A stretch of 64,000 nt of DNA from Sphingomonas sp. Leaf339. GTDB lineage: Bacteria; Pseudomonadota; Alphaproteobacteria; Sphingomonadales; Sphingomonadaceae. The notes beneath the pieces are model-generated. The model searched no databases. It was given only the letters and a program-made list of their open reading frames with translations, and had not been told where the DNA came from. A program made the position numbers and the translations under genes. The stretch spans positions 615,178-679,177 of the forward strand of contig NZ_LMRS01000012.1 in the NCBI RefSeq assembly GCF_001426195.1, written 5' to 3'. Below, piece after piece: positions 9,309-15,536 of the stretch (within the stretch, counting starts at the first letter, position 1; each line of letters begins with the position of its first letter).

Positions 9309-9694
9309 GCCTTCGACGCAACGCGGTGCATCGCGCAGATCTTGTTGCCCGCCGGATCGCGAAGATAGGCGAGGTAGAGCGGGCCGAACGGCGAATTGCG
9401 AACCCCCGGTGCATTCTCGATCGCCGTACCGCCAGCAGCAAGCCCCGCCGCATGCCATGCATCGGCCGCCTCGGGCGATGACGCCGCAAAGCCCACCGTG
9501 CCACCATTGGCGTGGCAGGCAGGCTCACCATTGATCGGTTTGGTCAGGATCAGAATTCCGCCGCTGTGCGCATAGGTGGCCCGGCCCATCGGATCGATCT
9601 GCCCGGCCGGAATGCCGAGCGCGCCCAGCGTGGCGTCGTAGAACGACTTCGACGCATCGATATCGTCGGTGCCGAGCATGATGTGACTGAACAT
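9305..9694 (-). CDS. VOC (glyoxalase-fold) protein of the formaldehyde operon
   Basis: A 129-residue vicinal-oxygen-chelate protein, two beta-alpha-beta-beta-beta repeats: FSHIMLGTDDIDASKSFYDATLG at the start and GPLYLAYLRDPAGNKICA at the end. The first metal His (H4) is present, but the position of the second His (TVGFAA) and the final Glu are not obvious, so metal binding may be partial. It stands between frmA and purU and overlaps purU by 4 bases. It could be a glyoxalase-like enzyme acting on a glutathione adduct, or a binding protein; substrate unknown. Confidence 0.85.
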   Translation of the reverse strand: MFSHIMLGTDDIDASKSFYDATLGALGIPAGQIDPMGRATYAHSGGILILTKPINGEPACHANGGTVGFAASSPEAADAWHAAGLAAGGTAIENAPGVRNSPFGPLYLAYLRDPAGNKICAMHRVASKA

Positions 9695-9730
9695 GTAATT
9701 TGCCTCTCCGTTGTTATTACCGGCCGGCGA

Positions 9731-10837
9731 TCAGTAGACCACGACCGAGCGGATCGATTCGCCCGCGTGCATCAGGTCGAATCCCTTATTGATCTCGTCC
9801 AGCGTTAGCCGGTGGGTTATCATCGGATCGATCTGGATCATCCCGTCCATATACCAGTCAACGATCTTGGGCGTGTCCGTCCGCCCGCGCGCACCGCCGA
9901 ACGCCGTGCCGCGCCAGTTACGCCCGGTGACAAGCTGGAACGGCCGCGTGCTGATCTCCTTGCCAGCCTCCGCCACCCCGATGACGATGCTGGTACCCCA
10001 GCCCCGGTGGCAGCATTCCAGCGCTTGGCGCATGACATCGGTGTTGCCCGTCGCATCGAAGCTGTAATCGGCGCCGCCATCAGTAAGCGCGACGATGTGC
10101 GGCACAATATCGCCCACGACCTTGGGGTTGGCGAAGTGCGTCATGCCGAACCGGCGGCCCCATTCCTCGCGGTCGGGGTTGATATCGACGCCGACAATCA
10201 TCTTCGCACCGGCCAGCTTCGCGCCCTGGATCACGTTCAGCCCGATCCCGCCCAGCCCGAATACGACCACGGTGTCGCCGGGCTGTACCTTGGCCGTATG
10301 CACCACCGCGCCAACGCCGGTGGTGACGCCGCAGCCGACATAGCAACTGGTGTCGAACGGCGCGTCCTCACGAATCTTCGCCACCGCGATCTCCGGCAGC
10401 ACGGTGAAGTTCGAGAAGGTCGAGCAGCCCATGTAATGGAAGATCGGCTGTCCCTTGTAGCTGAAGCGGGTCGTGCCGTCAGGCATCAGCCCCTTGCCCT
10501 GCGTCGCCCGGATCGCGGTACATAGGTTGGTCTTGCCGCTGAGGCAGGATTTACACTGCCGACATTCGGGGGTGTAGAGCGGAATGACATGATCGCCGAC
10601 CGCGACACTGGTCACACCAGAGCCAATCTCCCGCACGATGCCGGCACCTTCATGACCCAGCACGCTGGGGAACAGCCCCTCCGAATCGAGCCCGTCGAGC
10701 GTATAGGCGTCGGTATGGCAAATGCCCGTCGCCATGATCTCGACCAGCACCTCGCCGGCCCGCGGCCCATCCAGATCGAGTTCAACGATCTCCAACGGCC
10801 GTTTCGCCTCGAACGCTACAGCGGCTCGCGTCTTCAT
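9731..10837 (-). CDS. frmA: S-(hydroxymethyl)glutathione dehydrogenase (class III ADH)
   Basis: A 368-residue zinc alcohol dehydrogenase of class III. Catalytic zinc ligands C40 and H62 and the structural zinc cysteines C92, C95, C98 and C106 are visible, with a GLGGIG nucleotide loop near residue 195. It oxidises the spontaneous formaldehyde-glutathione adduct to S-formylglutathione with NAD+, and can act as an S-nitrosoglutathione reductase. It is the first gene of the six-gene minus-strand operon; ATG at 10837 follows GAGGAGTGAG. No FrmR repressor gene lies nearby, so control is not visible. Confidence 0.97.
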   Translation of the reverse strand: MKTRAAVAFEAKRPLEIVELDLDGPRAGEVLVEIMATGICHTDAYTLDGLDSEGLFPSVLGHEGAGIVREIGSGVTSVAVGDHVIPLYTPECRQCKSCLSGKTNLCTAIRATQGKGLMPDGTTRFSYKGQPIFHYMGCSTFSNFTVLPEIAVAKIREDAPFDTSCYVGCGVTTGVGAVVHTAKVQPGDTVVVFGLGGIGLNVIQGAKLAGAKMIVGVDINPDREEWGRRFGMTHFANPKVVGDIVPHIVALTDGGADYSFDATGNTDVMRQALECCHRGWGTSIVIGVAEAGKEISTRPFQLVTGRNWRGTAFGGARGRTDTPKIVDWYMDGMIQIDPMITHRLTLDEINKGFDLMHAGESIRSVVVY

Positions 10838-10906
10838 TTGGTCTCACTCCTCGCAACCTTCCGGCCTCTGCCGCGATTGGTAGCAAACAATCAAGGAGGT
10901 GGAGCG

Positions 10907-11110
10907 ATGAAGGACCCAAAGAAGGGCGACGAGGTAACCTGGAATTCCCATGGCGGCGAAGCGCACGGGCATGTCGAGAAAAAGGTGACGAGCGATACCA
11001 AGATCAAAGGCCATCAGGTGCGGGCGTCGCCGGATGACCCACAGTATATTGTAAAGAGTGACAACGGCGGAAAGGCGGCGCACAAGGCGTCCGCGCTCGA
11101 CAAGGCGTAA
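10907..11110 (+). CDS. Small DUF2945 / HVA1 TUDOR-like protein
   Basis: A 67-residue basic protein. The pattern KGDEVTWNSHGGEAHGHVEKK ... ASPDDPQYIVKSDNGGKAAHKASAL is that of the DUF2945 (hypervirulence-associated TUDOR) family, a small beta-barrel of unknown role. ATG at 10907 is preceded by a near-perfect AAGGAGGTGGAG site; the long open frame from 10589 overlaps frmA and is not real. It starts 69 bases from frmA in the opposite direction and shares that promoter region. Next gene follows after 42 bases. Confidence 0.8.
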   Translation: MKDPKKGDEVTWNSHGGEAHGHVEKKVTSDTKIKGHQVRASPDDPQYIVKSDNGGKAAHKASALDKA

Positions 11111-11152
11111 TGCTCCGCTAAGCTGGGCAACAGTTCAACAGGAAGGATTACC

Positions 11153-11458
11153 ATGGCCACTGCAAAGCAGGACGCCGGCGCCGACAAGGCCGCCAAGAAG
11201 CCAACCAACAGCGGGACGGGCATCCATGCGCCGGTCAAGCCGTCTGCCGATCTCGGTGCGATCGTCGGCAACGATGCGTTGCCGCGGAGCGAAGTCATCA
11301 GCAAGGTCTGGGACTATATCAAGTCCAAGAATCTGCAGAACCCAGAAAACAAGCGCGAAATCCTCGCCGATGACAACTTGAAGAAGGTATTCGGCAAGGA
11401 CAAGGCCACGATGTTTGAGATGAACAAGTACATCTCGGCCCATCTGACCAAGGCCTGA
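11153..11458 (+). CDS. SWIB/MDM2-domain protein
   Basis: A 101-residue protein. A lysine- and alanine-rich disordered arm (residues 1-35) precedes a SWIB domain (about 36-98): LPRSEVISKVWDYIKSKNLQNPENKREILADDNLKKVFGKD ... YISAHL. SWIB domains are rare in bacteria outside chlamydiae and some proteobacteria, where they may act on nucleoid or topoisomerase function; no role is proven for the free-standing form. It follows the DUF2945 gene and ends before a strong terminator at 11465, so the two small genes are likely one transcript. Confidence 0.9.
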   Translation: MATAKQDAGADKAAKKPTNSGTGIHAPVKPSADLGAIVGNDALPRSEVISKVWDYIKSKNLQNPENKREILADDNLKKVFGKDKATMFEMNKYISAHLTKA

Positions 11459-11464
11459 TGCCTC

Positions 11465-11496
11465 ATCGGGGGTGCCGGCGGCACCCCCGATACTTT
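11465..11496 (+). terminator. Intrinsic terminator after the SWIB gene
   Basis: A perfect 12-bp stem, ATCGGGGGTGCC (11465-11476) and GGCACCCCCGAT (11480-11491), with a three-base loop, followed by ACTTTT. It lies 6 bases after the stop codon at 11458. Confidence 0.9.
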
Positions 11497-11529
11497 TGAC
11501 ATTGTTCATAACCACCGCATTCGGTGATC

Positions 11530-11606
11530 TGGTGGTCCCGGAGGGACTCGAACCCCCGACGCCCACTTTAGGAAAGTGGCGCTCTGTCCGGCTGAGCTAC
11601 GGGACC
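11530..11606 (-). tRNA. tRNA-Arg (anticodon CCT)
   Basis: Read on the minus strand: acceptor GGTCCCG/CGGGACC, D-arm GCTC...GAGC, anticodon stem CCACT/AGTGG with loop TTCCTAA (anticodon CCT, reading AGG), T-arm GGGGG-TTCGAGT-CCCTC, discriminator A and an encoded CCA at 11530-11532. Length 77 bases including CCA. All cloverleaf stems pair fully. tRNA genes of this type are frequent integration targets, but no integrase is near. Confidence 0.96.
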
Positions 11607-11673
11607 AGTGACGTGCCCATAATCCACTCACGCGCGGCTATCTACCCCTAGAGGGTTGATTTCACCGATCGTA

Positions 11674-12099
11674 TCAATTGATCTGATCTGGCGGTACGAC
11701 GGGTAGTGGCAGTGGTGCGACCGGCACGCCATCCTCAATCAGTGCCTTCGCCTCTGCGAACGTGGCCTGCCCATGGATCAGCGATGGTGATTCTTCGCCG
11801 GCGTGCATCGCCCGCGCCCGGTGAGCGAAGCCTGCCCCAACCCATGTCGATTTGCCCAACAACTTCGCCTGTTCGGCGGCAAGTAGGTGCATCGCCTGCT
11901 TGATCGCCTGCGGTGCAACACTCGCACGGTTGCCCTTTGCGGCGATCGCCGGCGCCATAAGAGCCTTTTCGATATCGGTGTCGCCACAGCTCGGACAGCC
12001 GATCAGTCCGGCGGCCCGTTGTTCCTCATAGGCGCCGGTCGATCCGCACCACGCCTCGAAAACATGACCAGTCGGACAACGCAGGTCAAATACGATCAT
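11674..12099 (-). CDS. DUF1178 family protein
   Basis: A 141-residue protein. Its N-terminus MIVFDLRCPTGHVFEAWCGS and the later GLIGCPSCG form a two-pair cysteine zinc-ribbon (residues 8-40), the mark of DUF1178. A helical alanine-rich region and a proline-rich end follow. Start chosen at 12099, where ATG overlaps the nitrilase stop codon. The family is common in alphaproteobacteria beside grxC, nitrilase and comF genes, as here; its role is unknown. Confidence 0.88.
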   Translation of the reverse strand: MIVFDLRCPTGHVFEAWCGSTGAYEEQRAAGLIGCPSCGDTDIEKALMAPAIAAKGNRASVAPQAIKQAMHLLAAEQAKLLGKSTWVGAGFAHRARAMHAGEESPSLIHGQATFAEAKALIEDGVPVAPLPLPVVPPDQIN

Positions 12100-12920
12100 G
12101 CGACGTTCGTCACCGGCGGGATCTGCCGACGATGCCGCAGCGCCGGGATCCGCGTTCGCACATCGACCAACACGGTGGGATCGAGATCGACCACCGCTAG
12201 GCCGGGCGCCTCCCCCATATCCAGCAGCACCTTGCCCCATGGATCGACCACCATCGAATGACCATAAGTCGTGCGGCCATCGGCGTGGGTCCCGGTCTGC
12301 GCGGCCGCCACGACGAACGCACCTGCCTCGATCGCGCGAGCGCGCAACAGTACCTCCCAATGCGCCACACCGGTTGGCCGGGTGAACGCCGCCGGTACCG
12401 ACAGCACCGTGGCCTCGGCGTCACTCAGCGCGCGATAAAGATCGGGGAAGCGGATGTCGTAACAGATTGACAGGCCGATCCGGCCAACTGGGCTATCTAC
12501 CACGGTTGTCGCTTCACCGGGCGCATAGCTGGCCGATTCACGCCAGCTTTCGCCGCTCGGCAGATCAACGTCGAAAAGGTGAAGCTTGTCGTACTTGGCC
12601 CGGATCGCACCGTCAGCATCGATCACATAGCCACGGTTTGCCAGCCGCCCATCTGTCCTGCGTACCGCGAGCGATCCCAACTGGACCCACACACCGTACC
12701 GTGACGCCGCCTTACGCACCCCGGCCAGCACGGTATCGTCATCCTCGCCGACGATCGATCCAGCCGCACGGGACCGGTCGCGGTCGACCAGACCAGACAT
12801 TTCCGGCGTGAACAGCATTGCCGCTCCCATTGCTGCCGCCTGTTCGACCGCATCGACCAGCGTGGCGGCATTGGCGGCCGGATCGATCCCGGCCGTCATC
12901 TGGAGGACGGCGGCCTTCAC
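12096..12920 (-). CDS. Carbon-nitrogen hydrolase (Nit1-like)
   Basis: A 274-residue nitrilase-superfamily enzyme with the full Glu-Lys-Cys triad: E40 (FTPEMS), K112 (YDKLHLFD) and C153 (SICYDIRFPDLYR). This set and the LHLFDVD motif put it in the Nit1/NitFhit branch, whose members hydrolyse deaminated glutathione; a related omega-amidase role is possible. It overlaps the glutaredoxin gene by 4 bases upstream and DUF1178 by 4 bases downstream, and the glutaredoxin partner fits a glutathione-repair role. Confidence 0.9.
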   Translation of the reverse strand: MKAAVLQMTAGIDPAANAATLVDAVEQAAAMGAAMLFTPEMSGLVDRDRSRAAGSIVGEDDDTVLAGVRKAASRYGVWVQLGSLAVRRTDGRLANRGYVIDADGAIRAKYDKLHLFDVDLPSGESWRESASYAPGEATTVVDSPVGRIGLSICYDIRFPDLYRALSDAEATVLSVPAAFTRPTGVAHWEVLLRARAIEAGAFVVAAAQTGTHADGRTTYGHSMVVDPWGKVLLDMGEAPGLAVVDLDPTVLVDVRTRIPALRHRRQIPPVTNVA

Positions 12921-13174
12921 GCCGCCAGCAGTGGGTCGAGCCCCCCGGACCGATCCAGCGCCGCCAGATCGTCATAGCCACCGACATGACGGCCATCGAT
13001 GAACACCTGCGGCACCGTGGTGCGCCCCTGCGCGCGCTGGATCATCTCGGCGCGTTTCGGCCCACCCATCGTGATGTCGAATTCCTGCGGGTCGACACCC
13101 TTGGCATCGAGCAACCGCATCGCCCGCGTGCAATAGGGGCAGAACGCCTTGGTATAGATTTCTACGTTGGCCAT
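12917..13174 (-). CDS. grxC: Glutaredoxin 3
   Basis: An 85-residue class I glutaredoxin with active site CPYC (residues 12-15 of MANVEIYTKAFCPYC), the TVPQVFIDG cis-Pro loop and GGYDDL glutathione-binding motif. It reduces protein and glutathione disulfides. Start set at 13174; an in-frame ATG at 13180 adds two residues and cannot be excluded. A 4-base overlap joins it to the nitrilase gene. Confidence 0.95.
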   Translation of the reverse strand: MANVEIYTKAFCPYCTRAMRLLDAKGVDPQEFDITMGGPKRAEMIQRAQGRTTVPQVFIDGRHVGGYDDLAALDRSGGLDPLLAA

Positions 13175-13205
13175 GGACATCAGGTGTGGTGACGGCCCGC
13201 GCTTG

Positions 13206-13943
13206 TCAATCATCGGCCGCGTCAGGCAGCACGCGCGCCCAGCACAGGATCGTCACCGATCGCGCGCCCGCCGCCAGCAGCGCGCGGGTGCAGGCGGTTG
13301 TGGTCGCGCCGGTCGTGTAGACGTCGTCGACCAGTACTACCGCCCGGCCCCTGATCGATTCCCGACGCGCACGATCGACAACGAACACACCCGCCACCGC
13401 TCTCGCCCGCGCACGGCGGCCGAGGCCCCGCAGCAACGGTGTCGCCCGCCGTCGTTGCAACGCATGGTGATCGCGCGGCACGCCGGTTCTTTGTGATACG
13501 ACGTCAGCGATCAACGCGGCCTGATTGAACCCGCGCCGCCATAACCGGCCGCGGTGGAGTGGCACCGGCACCAGCAGGTCGCCCTGCGCTGGCATCAGGC
13601 GGAGCATCGCCCGCGCCATCGTGTTGGCCAGCGCGATGCGGCCGCCATGCTTCAACCGCACCGCCAGCGCGCCGGCCACGTCGCCATAAGCAACCGCCGC
13701 CCGCACACCGGCATGTCGTGGCGGGGTGCCCGCGCAGGTCGCGCAGATCGCGCCCTCGCCGCGATCAAAGGCGAACGGCACATGGCAGGCGGCGCACCAC
13801 GGCGGCCCCAGAAACCGCAATGCGCTCCAGCACGTGCCGCAGAATTGATGGTCCTCAGCCACTGGCACGCCGCAGCCGGGACAGCGCGGCGGCAGGGCGT
13901 AATCAGCGATCCATCGCAAGGGCCTCAGGATCGACCGCAGCAT
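13206..13943 (-). CDS. comF: ComF family phosphoribosyltransferase-like protein
   Basis: A 245-residue protein with an N-terminal pair of zinc-finger cysteine knuckles (CPGCGVP ... CGTCW; CAACHVP ... CATC) and a C-terminal type I phosphoribosyltransferase fold with the PRPP loop VVLVDDVYTTGATT. The family takes part in natural DNA uptake in competent bacteria, though many carriers are not known to be competent. Start placed at 13943 (MLRSILRPLRWIADYALPPRC), because the longer frame to 14015 would overlap the divergent methyltransferase gene. Confidence 0.92.
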   Translation of the reverse strand: MLRSILRPLRWIADYALPPRCPGCGVPVAEDHQFCGTCWSALRFLGPPWCAACHVPFAFDRGEGAICATCAGTPPRHAGVRAAVAYGDVAGALAVRLKHGGRIALANTMARAMLRLMPAQGDLLVPVPLHRGRLWRRGFNQAALIADVVSQRTGVPRDHHALQRRRATPLLRGLGRRARARAVAGVFVVDRARRESIRGRAVVLVDDVYTTGATTTACTRALLAAGARSVTILCWARVLPDAADD

Positions 13944-13986
13944 CCACCGCTTGTCGCCGGCCCACGCGCACGGCACAAGCGCCGGG

Positions 13987-14832
13987 ATGGACGTGCCCGA
14001 CATCTTTGATCGCAATGCCCGACGCCGACGCCGCGATCGCGCGATCGACCGCTACGCCGCGCATGATTTTCTCCGCGTCGCGATGCTCGATGGCATCGCC
14101 GATCGGTTGGATACCGTTACACGCTCATTCACCGACATTCTGGACCTCGGATCGTTCGATGGTGCTTTCGCGCCACCGCCGGGCAGTCGGGTTGCGCGCC
14201 TGGATGCCGGTTTCGGCTTCGCAAGCCGGAGCGGCGGCGTCCAAGGGGATGAGGACCGGTTGCCCTTCGCGGACGGCGCGTTCGATTGCGTTGTTAGTGC
14301 CGGGGTGCTCGACCAGATCGGCGATCTTCCCGGTGCCCTGTCGCTCGCCCGCCGCGTGCTGCGGCCCGACGGCCTGTTTCTGGCCGCGTTCGTCGGCGCG
14401 GGTTCCTTTCCCGCGCTTCGTAGCGCTTTCCAGATCGCCGAGCGCGAGCGCCCCGTGGCGCGGCTGCACCCCCAGGTCGACGTACGATCGGCGGGCGATC
14501 TGCTGGTCAGGGCCGGTTTCGCCTTGCCGGTCGCTGATATTGAAACGGTCGACATCGGATATCCCGATATCGGCCGATTGTTGGAAGATTTGCGGGGGAT
14601 GGCCGGCACCAACATCCTGACCGATCGGCATTCGCTGTCACCCGGTGCCCTGTCCCGCGCAGCAGCGGCCTTCGCCGAGGCCGCAGGCCCCGACGGCCGC
14701 ACCCGTGAGCGGATCGATGTCATCTTCCTGACCGGCTGGGCGCCGGACGCGTCGCAGCCGCAACCCGCCAAGCGTGGCAGCGGCAAAAGCTCGCTCGCCC
14801 AGGCCCTCGCCCGGCGCGATCCCCTGAGATAG
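13987..14832 (+). CDS. SAM-dependent methyltransferase (NDUFAF5-like)
   Basis: A 281-residue class I methyltransferase. Start MDVPDIFDRNARRRRRDRA; a degenerate SAM loop DLGSFDGAFAPP near residue 55; then GDEDRLPFADGAFDCVVSAGVL and LARRVLRPDGLFLAAFVG, the post-I and motif III regions. The gene order next to comF, with PDIFDR at the N-terminus, matches the alphaproteobacterial homologue of NDUFAF5, a complex I assembly factor. BioC-like function is a weaker alternative. The first in-frame start at 13951 is possible. Divergent from comF, 43 bases apart. Confidence 0.8.
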   Translation: MDVPDIFDRNARRRRRDRAIDRYAAHDFLRVAMLDGIADRLDTVTRSFTDILDLGSFDGAFAPPPGSRVARLDAGFGFASRSGGVQGDEDRLPFADGAFDCVVSAGVLDQIGDLPGALSLARRVLRPDGLFLAAFVGAGSFPALRSAFQIAERERPVARLHPQVDVRSAGDLLVRAGFALPVADIETVDIGYPDIGRLLEDLRGMAGTNILTDRHSLSPGALSRAAAAFAEAAGPDGRTRERIDVIFLTGWAPDASQPQPAKRGSGKSSLAQALARRDPLR

Positions 14833-14835
14833 CTG

Positions 14836-15498
14836 GTGGTGGCGCAGCGACGTGTAAAATCCGGGGCGCCGCTACGGAATAAAAGGCGTAGAGCGGCGCG
14901 AAACGCCGCGGCGAAGCGCTGGCTGCTGTTGCTCGGCATCGTCGGGACTATCGTGATAATCTTGGGGGTGATCGACCCCAGGCGATCGGTTCCGCCAAGG
15001 CCGCCATTGACGATGGCGCAGGCGCGTGCGTCGAACGCGGCGGTGCCGCTGGACGAACGGCGACGTTCGATCGCGCCCGGCTATCGCTTTTCCGGTGGCG
15101 TCGCGTCCCGCGAACAGGCGACCGAATGTCTGGCGACCGCTGCCTTATATGAGGCGGGCAGCGATACGCGCGGACAGAAGGCGGTGATCCAGGTGATCCT
15201 GAACCGGGTCAGGGCGCGGGGCTTTCCAAAGACGATCTGCGGCGTCGTTTATCAAGGCTACACCCGTGGTACCGGTTGCCAGTTCTCTTTCACCTGCGAC
15301 GGATCGATCCAGCGGCGCACGGTGCATGTCGGTTGGGCGAAGGCAAGGCGCGCCGCCCGCCGCGCATTGTCAGGCTATGTCTTTCCAGACGTCGGGCGCG
15401 CCACGCATTATCACACCGACTGGATGGTGCCGTACTGGCGCGACTCTCTGGTCAAGGTGGCGCAGGTCCGTACCCATCTCTTTTACGTCCGACGGTGA
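14836..15498 (+). CDS. Cell wall hydrolase, SleB type
   Basis: A 220-residue protein with a basic N-terminus, one membrane anchor (residues 29-46, LLLLGIVGTIVIILGVI) and a SleB/Hydrolase_2 domain at about 98-215: ECLATAALYEAGSDTRGQKAV, NRVRARGFPKTICGVVYQG, CQFSFTCDG, HYHTDWMVPYW. The conserved Glu of YEAG is the presumed lytic-transglycosylase residue. It probably acts on peptidoglycan from the periplasmic face. It starts with GTG at 14836 (a second GTG follows at once), 3 bases after the methyltransferase stop, so the two are likely co-transcribed. Confidence 0.88.
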   Translation: MVAQRRVKSGAPLRNKRRRAARNAAAKRWLLLLGIVGTIVIILGVIDPRRSVPPRPPLTMAQARASNAAVPLDERRRSIAPGYRFSGGVASREQATECLATAALYEAGSDTRGQKAVIQVILNRVRARGFPKTICGVVYQGYTRGTGCQFSFTCDGSIQRRTVHVGWAKARRAARRALSGYVFPDVGRATHYHTDWMVPYWRDSLVKVAQVRTHLFYVRR

Positions 15499-15504
15499 AC
15501 CAAA

Positions 15505-15530
15505 GGGGCGGCGGATCGAACCCCCGCCCC
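15505..15530. terminator. Convergent hairpin between SleB-type gene and TonB receptor
   Basis: GGGGCGG (15505-15511) and CCGCCCC (15524-15530) with a 12-base loop, in the 38-base gap between two converging genes. Likely a shared transcription end. Confidence 0.6.
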
Positions 15531-15536
15531 CGATCA

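Noticed and set aside
11530..11606. Integrated element next to tRNA-Arg
   Set aside because: No integrase, no direct repeat of the tRNA 3' end, and flanking genes are normal housekeeping genes.
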